This document shows, piece by piece, positions 1 to 5,727 of a DNA stretch of 8,483 nucleotides. The number at the start of each line of letters is the position of its first letter. Within the stretch, counting starts at the first letter, position 1. This DNA is from Candidatus Spyradosoma merdigallinarum. Lineage in GTDB: Bacteria; Verrucomicrobiota; Verrucomicrobiia; Opitutales; UBA953. A program made the position numbers and the translations under genes. The notes below the pieces were generated by a model, which ran no database searches, was not told the origin of the DNA, and worked only from the letters and a program-made list of their open reading frames with translations. The stretch is from the NCBI GenBank assembly GCA_018713755.1, contig DVOG01000123.1, positions 1-8,483 on the forward strand. Direction: 5' to 3'.

Positions 1-294
1 CTCGTTCAGCTCGACGATGCAGTTGTCCACGCCCATGCCGTTGAGCGCGGAATTGACGTGCTCGATCGTGTGCAGCTTGATGTGGTTCTGCTCGACCGTC
101 GTCTGCCGCTGCATTTCCGAGCCGAGCACCAGGTCGACGAGCGGACGCACTTTCGGCTTGCCGTAAAGGTCCGTGCGGCAGAAGACGATGCCCGTGTCGA
201 CGGGAGCGGGCTTCAGCGTCAGCATCACGTCCTTGCCGGTGTGAAGCGCTTTCCCGCGAATGGAAACTTCTTTCTGAATCGTGCGTTGTTTCAT
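1..294 (-). CDS. lpxC: UDP-3-O-acyl-N-acetylglucosamine deacetylase, N-terminal part (runs off the left edge)
   Basis: LpxC is a cytoplasmic zinc enzyme that removes the acetyl group from UDP-3-O-acyl-GlcNAc, the committed step of lipid A synthesis. The visible 98 codons begin MKQRTIQKEVSIRGKALHTG, the typical LpxC opening, followed by the LKPAPVDTGIVFCRTDL stretch. HTIEHV at residues 75-80 gives Glu78 and His79, which match by position the catalytic Glu and first zinc-binding His of characterised LpxC enzymes. The ATG at 294 is chosen because the family similarity begins there. No Shine-Dalgarno sequence is visible; the leader is a run of T followed by GAAA. In Verrucomicrobiota and Bacteroidota lpxC is often fused to fabZ, but the C-terminal part lies outside the window. 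A candidate promoter lies at 366-394. Identification is secure. Confidence 0.95.
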   Translation of the reverse strand, partial: MKQRTIQKEVSIRGKALHTGKDVMLTLKPAPVDTGIVFCRTDLYGKPKVRPLVDLVLGSEMQRQTTVEQNHIKLHTIEHVNSALNGMGVDNCIVELNE

Positions 295-365
295 TTTCAA
301 AAAAAAAAAAGATTGAGCCGAAGCCCTGTGTTGCGTGAGAAAAACCCGATGTCCGATTGCGCGAA

Positions 366-394
366 AGTAAAGCAGACCGCGTCCCCGCTGTAAA
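366..394 (-). promoter_or_regulatory. Candidate sigma70-like promoter for lpxC
   Basis: On the minus strand TTTACA (389-394) is separated by 17 nt from TTTACT (366-371), matching the -35 and -10 consensus at 5/6 and 4/6 positions. Transcription would start near 360, giving a leader of about 65 nt that ends in a 12-nt homopolymer run next to the lpxC ATG. Found by eye only. Confidence 0.35.
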
Positions 395-430
395 TTTGAA
401 AAACCGCGCGTTCCCGCAAAAAAAAAGAAA

Positions 431-460
431 TTGGACTCGCCGGTCGTTCCCGTGTAGCGT
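431..460 (+). promoter_or_regulatory. Candidate promoter for the GNAT gene
   Basis: TTGGAC (431-436) is followed after 18 nt by TAGCGT (455-460). A CGGAG at 461-465, six bases ahead of the ATG at 471, could be the ribosome binding site. The -10 match is weak and a copy of the iterated CGTTCCCG motif lies in the spacer (445-452). Confidence 0.25.
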
Positions 461-470
461 CGGAGCGCTT

Positions 471-1061
471 ATGGAAAAACGTTTTTTCTCCGGAAAGGAA
501 AACACGGGAGAAACACCGGAAGACTTCTCGCTCCTCGAGAACGCCGACGGCGCGCTCTTCGAAGCGTTCTTCCGCATTTTCGAAATCTCGTTCCCGTTCG
601 AAGAACAGCGGGAACGCCCCGCGTGGAGCCGCGCGCTGAGCGAACCCGCCTGCCGCGCGCGGGTTTACGGGAACGCGGAAAATCCCTGCGCGATTCTCGT
701 TTTCTGGCACTTCGGGCATTGCCGCTACATTGAATATTTCGCGCTCGCTCCCGAAATGCGCGGCGGCGGACGCGGCAGCGCGATTCTGAAAAATTTCATC
801 GCGGAAGAGCCCGACGTTCCCGTCGTGCTCGAAATCGAGCCGCCGGAAGACGAGCTCACGACGCGCCGCCTGCGCTTCTACGAACGCCTCGGCTTCGCCC
901 GCTGCGCCGAAGAGCATTTTCATCCGCCCTACCATGCCGGATTCCCGCGGCAACGCCTCGTCGTGCTCAACACGGGAACGGCGCCGCTTTCGCCCGACGC
1001 GCGGGAACGCTTCGTCGCCGATTTGGAAAACGTCGCCATGCGCGACGCTCCCGCCGCGTGA
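471..1061 (+). CDS. GNAT-family N-acetyltransferase
   Basis: A 196-residue protein of the GCN5-related acetyltransferase fold, which transfers an acetyl group from acetyl-CoA to an amine; the substrate cannot be read from the sequence. Residues 72-95 form the beta4 region (NPCAILVFWHFGHCRYIEYF, then ALAPE). Arg97 to Gly102 (RGGGRG) is motif A, the acetyl-CoA pyrophosphate-binding loop, and LRFYERLGF at 134-142 is motif B. The first 60 residues are acidic and less typical. The ATG at 471 is preferred over an in-frame one at 357 because CGGAG sits just upstream and the extra 38 residues are basic, low-complexity and unlike the family. It stands alone, divergent from lpxC and convergent with ruvB, and ends directly before a hairpin terminator. 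Confidence 0.85.
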   Translation: MEKRFFSGKENTGETPEDFSLLENADGALFEAFFRIFEISFPFEEQRERPAWSRALSEPACRARVYGNAENPCAILVFWHFGHCRYIEYFALAPEMRGGGRGSAILKNFIAEEPDVPVVLEIEPPEDELTTRRLRFYERLGFARCAEEHFHPPYHAGFPRQRLVVLNTGTAPLSPDARERFVADLENVAMRDAPAA

Positions 1062-1108
1062 AAAAACCGGCGCGGGGAAAAATCTCCGCCGCGCCGAAGC
1101 TTTTTTTT
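1061..1108. terminator. Bidirectional intrinsic terminator between the GNAT gene and ruvB
   Basis: CGGCGCGG (1068-1075) pairs with CCGCGCCG (1089-1096). The stem extends by GGA/TCC (1076-1078 with 1085-1087) past one bulged G, leaving a short loop. On the plus strand the hairpin is followed by eight T (1101-1108). On the minus strand it is followed by six T (the A run 1061-1066). Both convergent genes stop at its edges: the GNAT TGA at 1059-1061 and the ruvB stop at 1108-1110. Confidence 0.8.
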
Positions 1109-2175
1109 CAAAAAAGCAATCCCTGCCGCGCCGCGGAATCACGAGAGACGCCGCACACGCTCCAGCCTTTTTCCGTCAGGACGCGGCCCTGCGGCGTGCG
1201 CGCGATGTAGCCTTCCTGGATCAGATACGGCTCGTGCACTTCCTCGAGCGTGTGCTCGTCCTCGCCGACGGCGACGCCGATCGTGCCCAGCCCGACGGGA
1301 CCGCCGTTGTAATTCGTCGCCAGCGTGCGCAAAATGCGCTTGTCCATATCGTCCAGCCCCCAGCGGTCGATTTCGAGCAGTTCCAGCGCGGCGGCGGCGG
1401 TCTCCCTGTCGATTCTGCCGTTCCCGCGCTCGAGCGCGTAATCGCGCGCGAAGCGGATGAGATTGTTCACGATGCGCGGCGTGCCGCGCGCGCGGCGGGC
1501 GATTTCCATCGCGCCGCCCTCGTCGACGTCGATGCCGAGCTTGCCGCAATTGCGGCGGACGATTCTGAAAAGGTCTTCGTGCGAGTAATAGTCCAGCCGC
1601 GTCTGCAGCGTGAAGCGGGAACGCATCGGCGCCGTGAGCAGCCCCGTGCGCGTCGTCGCGCCGACGAGCGTGAAGCGCGGGATCGACAGCCGCACGCTGC
1701 GCGCGTTCGGCCCCTGGTCGATCATGATGTCGATGCGGAAATCCTCCATCGCCGAATAGAGAAATTCTTCGACGACTTTCGAAATGCGGTGAATTTCGTC
1801 GATGAAAAGAATTTCGCCTTCCTCGAGCGCCGTGAGCAGTCCGGCGAGATCCGCCGGTTTTTCGATGACGGGTCCCGACGTGATCTTCACCTTCGTGCCC
1901 ATTTCCTCGGCGAGAATCAGCGCGAGCGTCGTCTTGCCCAAACCGGGCGGACCGTGCAGCAGGATGTGATCCAGCGCGCGGTGTTCCCGCCGCGCCGCGC
2001 CGACCATCACGCGCAACCGCTCGACCGTGCGCGGCTGCCCCGTGAAATCGTCGAAGCTCGGCGGGCGCAGCGCCTGATCCAGCCCCGCGTCCTTGCGCGC
2101 CAGCGCTTCCTCGAAATAGCTGCGCGGCGCCTCTTCCTCGGGAACGCGCGCCGCCTCTGTCTTCTTTTTCGCCAT
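1108..2175 (-). CDS. ruvB: Holliday junction branch migration DNA helicase RuvB
   Basis: RuvB is the AAA+ motor that, with RuvA and RuvC, drives branch migration of Holliday junctions during recombination and repair. The 355-residue protein shows Walker A GPPGLGKT at 75-82, Walker B ILFIDEIH at 122-129, sensor 1 GATTRTG at 172-178, the arginine-finger segment APMRSRF at 182-188, sensor 2 GTPRIVNN at 231-238, and a C-terminal winged-helix domain containing NYNGGPVGLGTI (288-299) and the EEVHEPYLIQEGYIARTPQGR-type end. Length fits the family, with a short extra tail. The ATG at 2175 gives MAKKKTE; the open frame continues far upstream to 2673, but that part is antisense to the antitoxin gene. 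GGCGGA upstream is only a weak ribosome site. ruvA and ruvC are not adjacent. It is divergent from the toxin-antitoxin pair. Confidence 0.97.
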   Translation of the reverse strand: MAKKKTEAARVPEEEAPRSYFEEALARKDAGLDQALRPPSFDDFTGQPRTVERLRVMVGAARREHRALDHILLHGPPGLGKTTLALILAEEMGTKVKITSGPVIEKPADLAGLLTALEEGEILFIDEIHRISKVVEEFLYSAMEDFRIDIMIDQGPNARSVRLSIPRFTLVGATTRTGLLTAPMRSRFTLQTRLDYYSHEDLFRIVRRNCGKLGIDVDEGGAMEIARRARGTPRIVNNLIRFARDYALERGNGRIDRETAAAALELLEIDRWGLDDMDKRILRTLATNYNGGPVGLGTIGVAVGEDEHTLEEVHEPYLIQEGYIARTPQGRVLTEKGWSVCGVSRDSAARQGLLF

Positions 2176-2248
2176 CGTTGAATTTTCCGCCGACGACAAT
2201 AACGCGTTCCCGCCGAAAAAGGAAACGCGAATTTCGCCGTCGTCGCCC

Positions 2249-2264
2249 CGTTCCCGCGGGAACG
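2249..2264. repeat. Perfect 16-nt palindrome made of two inverted iterated motifs
   Basis: CGTTCCCGCGGGAACG is fully self-complementary. It lies in the 144-nt region between the divergent ruvB and antitoxin starts, about 20 nt upstream of the antitoxin -35 box. It is two head-to-head copies of the window-wide 9-mer. The flanking bases do not extend the symmetry and no T run follows. Possible roles are an operator or a paired recognition site; the function is unknown. Confidence 0.6.
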
Positions 2265-2284
2265 CTCGGCTTTTCGGATTTCCC

Positions 2285-2313
2285 TTGAACGCGAAGCGTT
2301 GATCCAATGTAAT
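2285..2313 (+). promoter_or_regulatory. Promoter of the toxin-antitoxin operon with an inverted repeat in its spacer
   Basis: TTGAAC (2285-2290), a 17-nt spacer and TGTAAT (2308-2313) make the best sigma70-like promoter in the window. Transcription would start about at the antitoxin ATG (2320), so the mRNA may be leaderless. Inside the promoter lies AACGC-GAA-GCGTT (2288-2300), a perfect 5-bp inverted repeat overlapping the -35 box and spacer. That is a plausible operator for autorepression by the antitoxin or toxin-antitoxin complex, as is usual for type II modules. Confidence 0.55.
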
Positions 2314-2319
2314 GACGCC

Positions 2320-2547
2320 ATGACGAAATCCCTCACGAAACACGGCAACAGTCTCGCGCTGATCATCGAACGCCCGATTCTCGATCTGCTGGGAGCGGAC
2401 GCCGACACGCAGTTCGAAATTTTTACCGACGGGGACGCGCTCATCCTCAAACCGCGCCGTTCCCGCGCACGGGAAAAAGCTTTCCGAACCGCCATCGAAA
2501 AAATCGGAACGCGCTACAAGAAAACTTTCCGCGAACTGGCAAAATGA
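2320..2547 (+). CDS. AbrB/MazE-family antitoxin of a Doc-type toxin-antitoxin module
   Basis: A 75-residue protein that begins MTKSLTKHGNSLALIIERPI, the swapped-hairpin DNA-binding fold of the SpoVT-AbrB/MazE family, with the D-T-FEI--DGDALILKPRR second half (residues 29-47). In this family the N-terminal fold dimerises, binds the operon's own operator and represses it. The C-terminal tail (48-75, basic and probably helical, ending TFRELAK) is expected to bind and neutralise the toxin. The ATG at 2320 fits homologues. A TTG at 2299 would add seven residues but lies inside the promoter spacer. No ribosome binding site is seen, consistent with a leaderless start just after the -10 box. The TGA overlaps the toxin ATG (ATGA, 2544-2547), so translation is probably coupled. 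The toxin identity supports the assignment. Confidence 0.88.
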   Translation: MTKSLTKHGNSLALIIERPILDLLGADADTQFEIFTDGDALILKPRRSRAREKAFRTAIEKIGTRYKKTFRELAK

Positions 2548-2885
2548 CCGTTCCCGCCGAGCCGCTTTTTCTCTCGCGCGAGGACGTGGAGGAGATCCAC
2601 GCCTACCAGACGCGAGTTTTCGGCGGCTCGCCGGGCTTGAGAGATTCGGGATTGCTCGAATCAGCCGTCGCAACCCCGCAATCGAGTTTCGGAGGGAAAT
2701 TTCTCTATGCGGATGTTTTTGAAATGGCGGCGGCTTACATGGTCAGCATCATCGGAAACCATCCCTTTCTCGACGGCAATAAGCGCACCGGAGCTATGAG
2801 CGCGGCTGTTTTCCTCGAAGTGAACGGCTATGATTTCCGCGCGGACGCAAGCGAATTTACGGCCGTTGCCTTCAAGGCGGCTTAA
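2544..2885 (+). CDS. Death-on-curing (Doc/Fic) family toxin, C-terminally truncated by an in-frame stop
   Basis: Doc-type Fic proteins are toxins; characterised P1 Doc phosphorylates elongation factor EF-Tu and halts translation. The 113-residue product carries the family's N-terminal helix (SREDVEEIHAYQTRVFGG, 11-28), the GLRDSGLLESAVATPQSSFGG segment (31-51), FEMAAAYMVSIIGN, and the catalytic motif HPFLDGNKRTG at 73-83, with His73, Asp77, Asn79, Lys80 and Arg81 all present. The frame ends at TAA 2883-2885, yet reads on as GKISVRELGDFFRRAAKPR, which is what the family normally has after its KAAEG-like stretch. A single GAA (or AAA, CAA or similar) to TAA change would explain this. The active site is intact, but the last helix is lost unless the stop is read through, so activity may be reduced or absent. 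Translation is coupled to the antitoxin by an ATGA overlap. Confidence 0.85.
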   Translation: MTVPAEPLFLSREDVEEIHAYQTRVFGGSPGLRDSGLLESAVATPQSSFGGKFLYADVFEMAAAYMVSIIGNHPFLDGNKRTGAMSAAVFLEVNGYDFRADASEFTAVAFKAA

Positions 2886-2972
2886 GGAAAAATCAGCGTC
2901 CGCGAACTGGGCGATTTTTTCCGACGCGCCGCAAAACCGCGCGGGAACGAGGAATCAACGGAAGCCGAATAA
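2886..2972 (+). other. Detached C-terminal codons of the Doc-type toxin beyond the in-frame TAA
   Basis: The toxin frame stays open for 28 codons after the TAA at 2883-2885 and closes at TAA 2970-2972. The translation starts GKISVRELGDFFRRAAKPR and ends with an acidic tail (NEESTEAE). From memory of the family, Doc homologues of about 125-140 residues end with a comparable helix after an A-E-G-like stretch, and the full frame would be 142 residues. The region has no start codon or ribosome site of its own, so I read it as a coding remnant rather than a gene. Confidence 0.65.
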
Positions 2973-2974
2973 CC

Positions 2975-3002
2975 GCGTTCCCGGAAACGCTCAGGAATTT
3001 TT
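2975..3002 (+). terminator. Weak candidate terminator after the toxin-antitoxin operon
   Basis: GCGTT (2975-2979) and AACGC (2986-2990) form a 5-bp stem around a CCCGGA loop, followed after seven bases by five T (2998-3002). The short stem and the gap before the T run make it doubtful. It contains a GTTCCCG core and overlaps the 3' end of the convergent aldolase gene. Confidence 0.2.
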
Positions 3003-4025
3003 CAGCGCGGCGAGCAAGGCGTCGACGTCTTCCTCGCGCGTCGCCCAGCTGGTGCAGAAACGCACGGCCGTGCGCTCCGCGTCGACGCGAGCCGTCGTCG
3101 CGAAGGAAAATTTTTCGGAAAGGCGGCGCAGCAGCGCGTCGGGCAGAATCGGGAAAATCTGATTCGTCGGCGACTCCGCGAACAGCGGGAATCCTGCGGC
3201 GCGAAAACCCTCGGAAAGCTTTTCCGCGAGACGCACGGCGCGCGCGGAAATTTCGAAATACAGCCCGTTTTCGAGCAGCGTCAGGAACTGCAGCCCGAGC
3301 AGCCTTCCCTTCGCGAGCATCGCGCCGCGCTGCTTCATGACGCAGCGGAAATCTTCCTTCAGCGCGGGAGCGGAAATCACGAGCGCTTCTCCGAAAAGCG
3401 CGCCGACCTTCGTCCCGCCGATGTAGAACGCGTCGCAGTGCGCGGCGAGAAACGGCAGATCGACGTCGTTCCCGCGCGCCGCGAGCCCGTAGCCGAGCCG
3501 CGCGCCGTCGACGTAGAGCAGCAGATTTTTTTCGAGGCAGACTTCGCGGATCGCGGCGATTTCCGCGCGGGAATAAAGCGCGCCGAGCTCCGTCGGAAAC
3601 GAGATGTAAACGAGCTTCGGCTGCGCGATGTGCTCGTGCGTCTCGTCGTTCCAGTAATTTTCGATGGCTTCGCGGATGCCCGCGGCGGAAAGCTTTCCGT
3701 CCGCGCTCGGAAGCACGCAGACTTTGTGTCCCGTCGCCTCGACCGCGCCGGTCTCGTGCACGGCGATATGCGCCGAAGCGGACGCGAGCGCGCACTGGTG
3801 CGGGCGCAGCGCGGCGGCAATGAGCGTGAAGTTCGTCTGCGTCCCGCCGACGAGAAAATGCACGCCCAGCGCGGCGTTCCCGCAGAGCTCCCGGATTTTT
3901 TCCGCGGCGCGAGCGCAGTATTCGTCTTCGCCGTAGCCGGGCGTCTGCTCGAAATTCGTTTCCGCGAGGCGGCGCAGAATTTCCGGATGCGCGCCCTCGC
4001 CGTAATCGCAGTTGAACCGTATCAT
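2991..4025 (-). CDS. Low-specificity L-threonine aldolase-like PLP enzyme
   Basis: Fold-type I PLP enzyme of the beta-eliminating lyase/threonine aldolase family (344 residues, normal length). The family cleaves L-threonine or L-allo-threonine to glycine and acetaldehyde in the cytoplasm. The protein opens with FNCDYGEGAHPEIL and contains TPGYGEDEY (28-36), VGGTQTNFTLIAAAL (59-73), His90 in AHIAVHETGA (ring-stacking His), YVDGARLGYGLA (171-182, with Asp173 expected to hold the pyridine nitrogen), and GGTKVGALFGEAL (203-215) with Lys206 as the PLP Schiff-base lysine. The ATG at 4025 begins the family similarity; the leader is A-rich with only a weak ribosome site. It is 73 nt downstream of murJ on the same strand. 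A hairpin plus T8 lies between them, so co-transcription is uncertain. Substrate preference cannot be read from the sequence. Confidence 0.9.
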   Translation of the reverse strand: MIRFNCDYGEGAHPEILRRLAETNFEQTPGYGEDEYCARAAEKIRELCGNAALGVHFLVGGTQTNFTLIAAALRPHQCALASASAHIAVHETGAVEATGHKVCVLPSADGKLSAAGIREAIENYWNDETHEHIAQPKLVYISFPTELGALYSRAEIAAIREVCLEKNLLLYVDGARLGYGLAARGNDVDLPFLAAHCDAFYIGGTKVGALFGEALVISAPALKEDFRCVMKQRGAMLAKGRLLGLQFLTLLENGLYFEISARAVRLAEKLSEGFRAAGFPLFAESPTNQIFPILPDALLRRLSEKFSFATTARVDAERTAVRFCTSWATREEDVDALLAALKNS

Positions 4026-4039
4026 TTTTTCGCTTTCTG

Positions 4040-4074
4040 AAAAAAAACTGCGGGCAACGCTACGCTCTTCCCGC
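4040..4074 (-). terminator. Candidate intrinsic terminator downstream of murJ
   Basis: Reading leftwards, GCGGG (4070-4074) can pair with CCCGC (4050-4054) across a 15-nt loop, followed after two bases by eight T (A run 4040-4047). The stem is only 5 bp with a large loop, so it may be partial. It sits 15 nt before the aldolase start codon, which would force that gene to use a very short leader or rely on readthrough. Confidence 0.3.
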
Positions 4075-4098
4075 CGGTTTGTTAAGCGCGAAAAAAGC

Positions 4099-5727
4099 TC
4101 AGCGGGAACGGCGGAAACGGCGCAGCGCGAGCCGCAGAAATTCGTCGCACTCGGGGTAGCGCAAAATTTTCAGCAGGCAGAAATAAAACGCGACGGACGC
4201 GGGAACGACGACGAACAGCGAGACGACGATCGTGAGATTTTCGCCGAACGCGTTCCCGCCGAAAATTTTTTCGTGCACCGCGAACCACGCGCCGACGGAG
4301 AACGCGCCCATCAGCGCCGACGCGCCGAGCGTCCGCAGAAACGCGCCGAAAACCGGCTCCGCCCCGAACGCGCGTTCCCGCCGCCGCAGCGCGACGTAGA
4401 GCGCCGCGCACTGCGCCGCCGCGGAAATCAGGTTCGCTCCCGCCAGCCCGACCGCGCCGAAAAACCACCCGAGCGACGGCGCGAGCGCGCAGTTCAGCCC
4501 GAACGCGAGAGCGGCCGCCCGCGTCTGCGTCTTCGTGTCCTTCAGCGCGTTGAGCGCGCGCCCGACGAGCCCGCTCACGGCGTAGAACGGCACGGCGAGC
4601 GCGAACACGCACAGCACGGGAACGGTCGCCGCCGTGTCCGCCGCCGTGAAATTGCCGTGTTCGAAGAAAATTTTGACCAGCGGGAACGCCAGCGCGATGA
4701 TGCCCGCCGTCGCCGGAATGTTGATGGCGTAAATCAGCCGCATCCCGTAGGCGAAAGTCCCGCCGAGTTCCCGCGCGTCGTTTTCCGCGGCGTGCTTCGC
4801 CAGCAGCGGGAACACGACGGTCGTCACCGTCACGGTGAAAATTCCGACGGGAATTTCCACGATGCGGTTCGCGTAGTAGTAGACGGACAGCGCGCGCTCG
4901 TCGAGCGAGAAAGCGAGAAAGCGCGTGAAGAAAACGTTGATTTGGCTGATGCCCGCGCCGACGACGGCGGGCAGAAACATCGCTTTCAGCTCCGTCCACG
5001 CGGCCGTGCGGGAACGGTTCCAAGAAAAGCGCCACCCCGCGCGCCGCAGCGCCAGCGCGGGAATGCCCAGCTGCAGAGCGCCGCCGAGCAGCGCTCCCGC
5101 GCAGAGCCAGACGACGCGCTGCGTCGGCGTTTCTCCGAAAAAATAACCCAGCACGCCGAGCGAAAAAATCATCGAAAGATTCAGCCATACCGCGCTCAGC
5201 GCCGTCACGGCGAATTTTCCGAGCATGTTCAGCCCGGCGGTGAAGACCGCCGCGATGCAGATCATCGGCATGTAGGGCATGCACAGCGCCGTCAGCCACG
5301 CCGCGAGGCGATGCCGCGAAACGTCGCCGTCCGCGCCCGCGAGCCGCGCTCCCGCAGAAAGCCAGGATTCCGGGAGCAGCGCGACGGCGACGGCGGCGGC
5401 GCAGAACAGCGCCGTTATCGCCAGCATCCACGGCGCGACGCGGGAAATGACGAGATTGAAAAACGCGAAGGCGCGCGCGTTCCCGCCGAGCTTTCTTTCC
5501 TGCGTCATCACCGGCATCAGCGCGGCGGTCAGCGCGCCCTCGCCCAGCAGGCGACGAAAAAGATTCGGAATCTGAAACGCGATGATGAACGCCGCCGCGA
5601 AGCCGCCCGTGCCGAAAAAGCCCGCGATGAGCTGGTCGCGCACGAGCCCGAGCAAGCGCGAGCCCGACGTTCCCGCCGCCGTGACCAGCATCGAAAGATA
5701 CGCCGCGCCGTGATTTTCCCGACTCAT
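4099..5727 (-). CDS. murJ: Lipid II flippase MurJ
   Basis: MurJ is the inner-membrane MOP-superfamily protein that flips lipid II outward for peptidoglycan synthesis. The 542-residue product fits the usual length (about 510-550) and is hydrophobic throughout, consistent with about 14 transmembrane helices. Hallmarks at the N-terminus are SGSRLLGLVRDQLIAGFFG (21-39), with Arg24 and Arg30 of the central cavity, and IPNLFRRLLGEGALTAALMPV (53-73), with Arg58/Arg59. The C-terminus is basic (LRLALRRFRRSR). The ATG at 5727 has the best ribosome site in the window, GGAGG five bases upstream (minus strand). It overlaps the amidase stop by ATGA, so the two are coupled. An open frame extends 49 residues further upstream, but that part is antisense-like, arginine-rich sequence inside the amidase gene. 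Confidence 0.95.
   Translation of the reverse strand: MSRENHGAAYLSMLVTAAGTSGSRLLGLVRDQLIAGFFGTGGFAAAFIIAFQIPNLFRRLLGEGALTAALMPVMTQERKLGGNARAFAFFNLVISRVAPWMLAITALFCAAAVAVALLPESWLSAGARLAGADGDVSRHRLAAWLTALCMPYMPMICIAAVFTAGLNMLGKFAVTALSAVWLNLSMIFSLGVLGYFFGETPTQRVVWLCAGALLGGALQLGIPALALRRAGWRFSWNRSRTAAWTELKAMFLPAVVGAGISQINVFFTRFLAFSLDERALSVYYYANRIVEIPVGIFTVTVTTVVFPLLAKHAAENDARELGGTFAYGMRLIYAINIPATAGIIALAFPLVKIFFEHGNFTAADTAATVPVLCVFALAVPFYAVSGLVGRALNALKDTKTQTRAAALAFGLNCALAPSLGWFFGAVGLAGANLISAAAQCAALYVALRRRERAFGAEPVFGAFLRTLGASALMGAFSVGAWFAVHEKIFGGNAFGENLTIVVSLFVVVPASVAFYFCLLKILRYPECDEFLRLALRRFRRSR

Noticed and set aside
299..310. 12-nt A run upstream of lpxC (and another at 8015-8026) as a slippage or phase-variation site
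   Set aside because: Both lie outside coding frames and no clear promoter spacing depends on them; they may only be leader or UP-like tracts, or sequencing-prone homopolymers.
297..1142. Minus-strand open frame of 281 residues opposite the GNAT gene
   Set aside because: The plus strand carries clear acetyltransferase motifs; this frame crosses the terminator and is low complexity.
934..2181. Plus-strand open frame of 415 residues opposite ruvB
   Set aside because: Arg/Ala-rich shadow of ruvB with no ribosome site and no recognisable domain.
2176..2673. N-terminal extension of RuvB by 166 residues
   Set aside because: RuvB similarity starts at MAKKKTE (2175); the extension is antisense to the antitoxin and makes the protein far too long.
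2883..2885. Stop-codon reassignment (TAA read as an amino acid)
   Set aside because: TAA ends the small membrane gene at 7006-7008 and closes the extended toxin frame at 2970-2972, and no other gene here needs TAA as sense.
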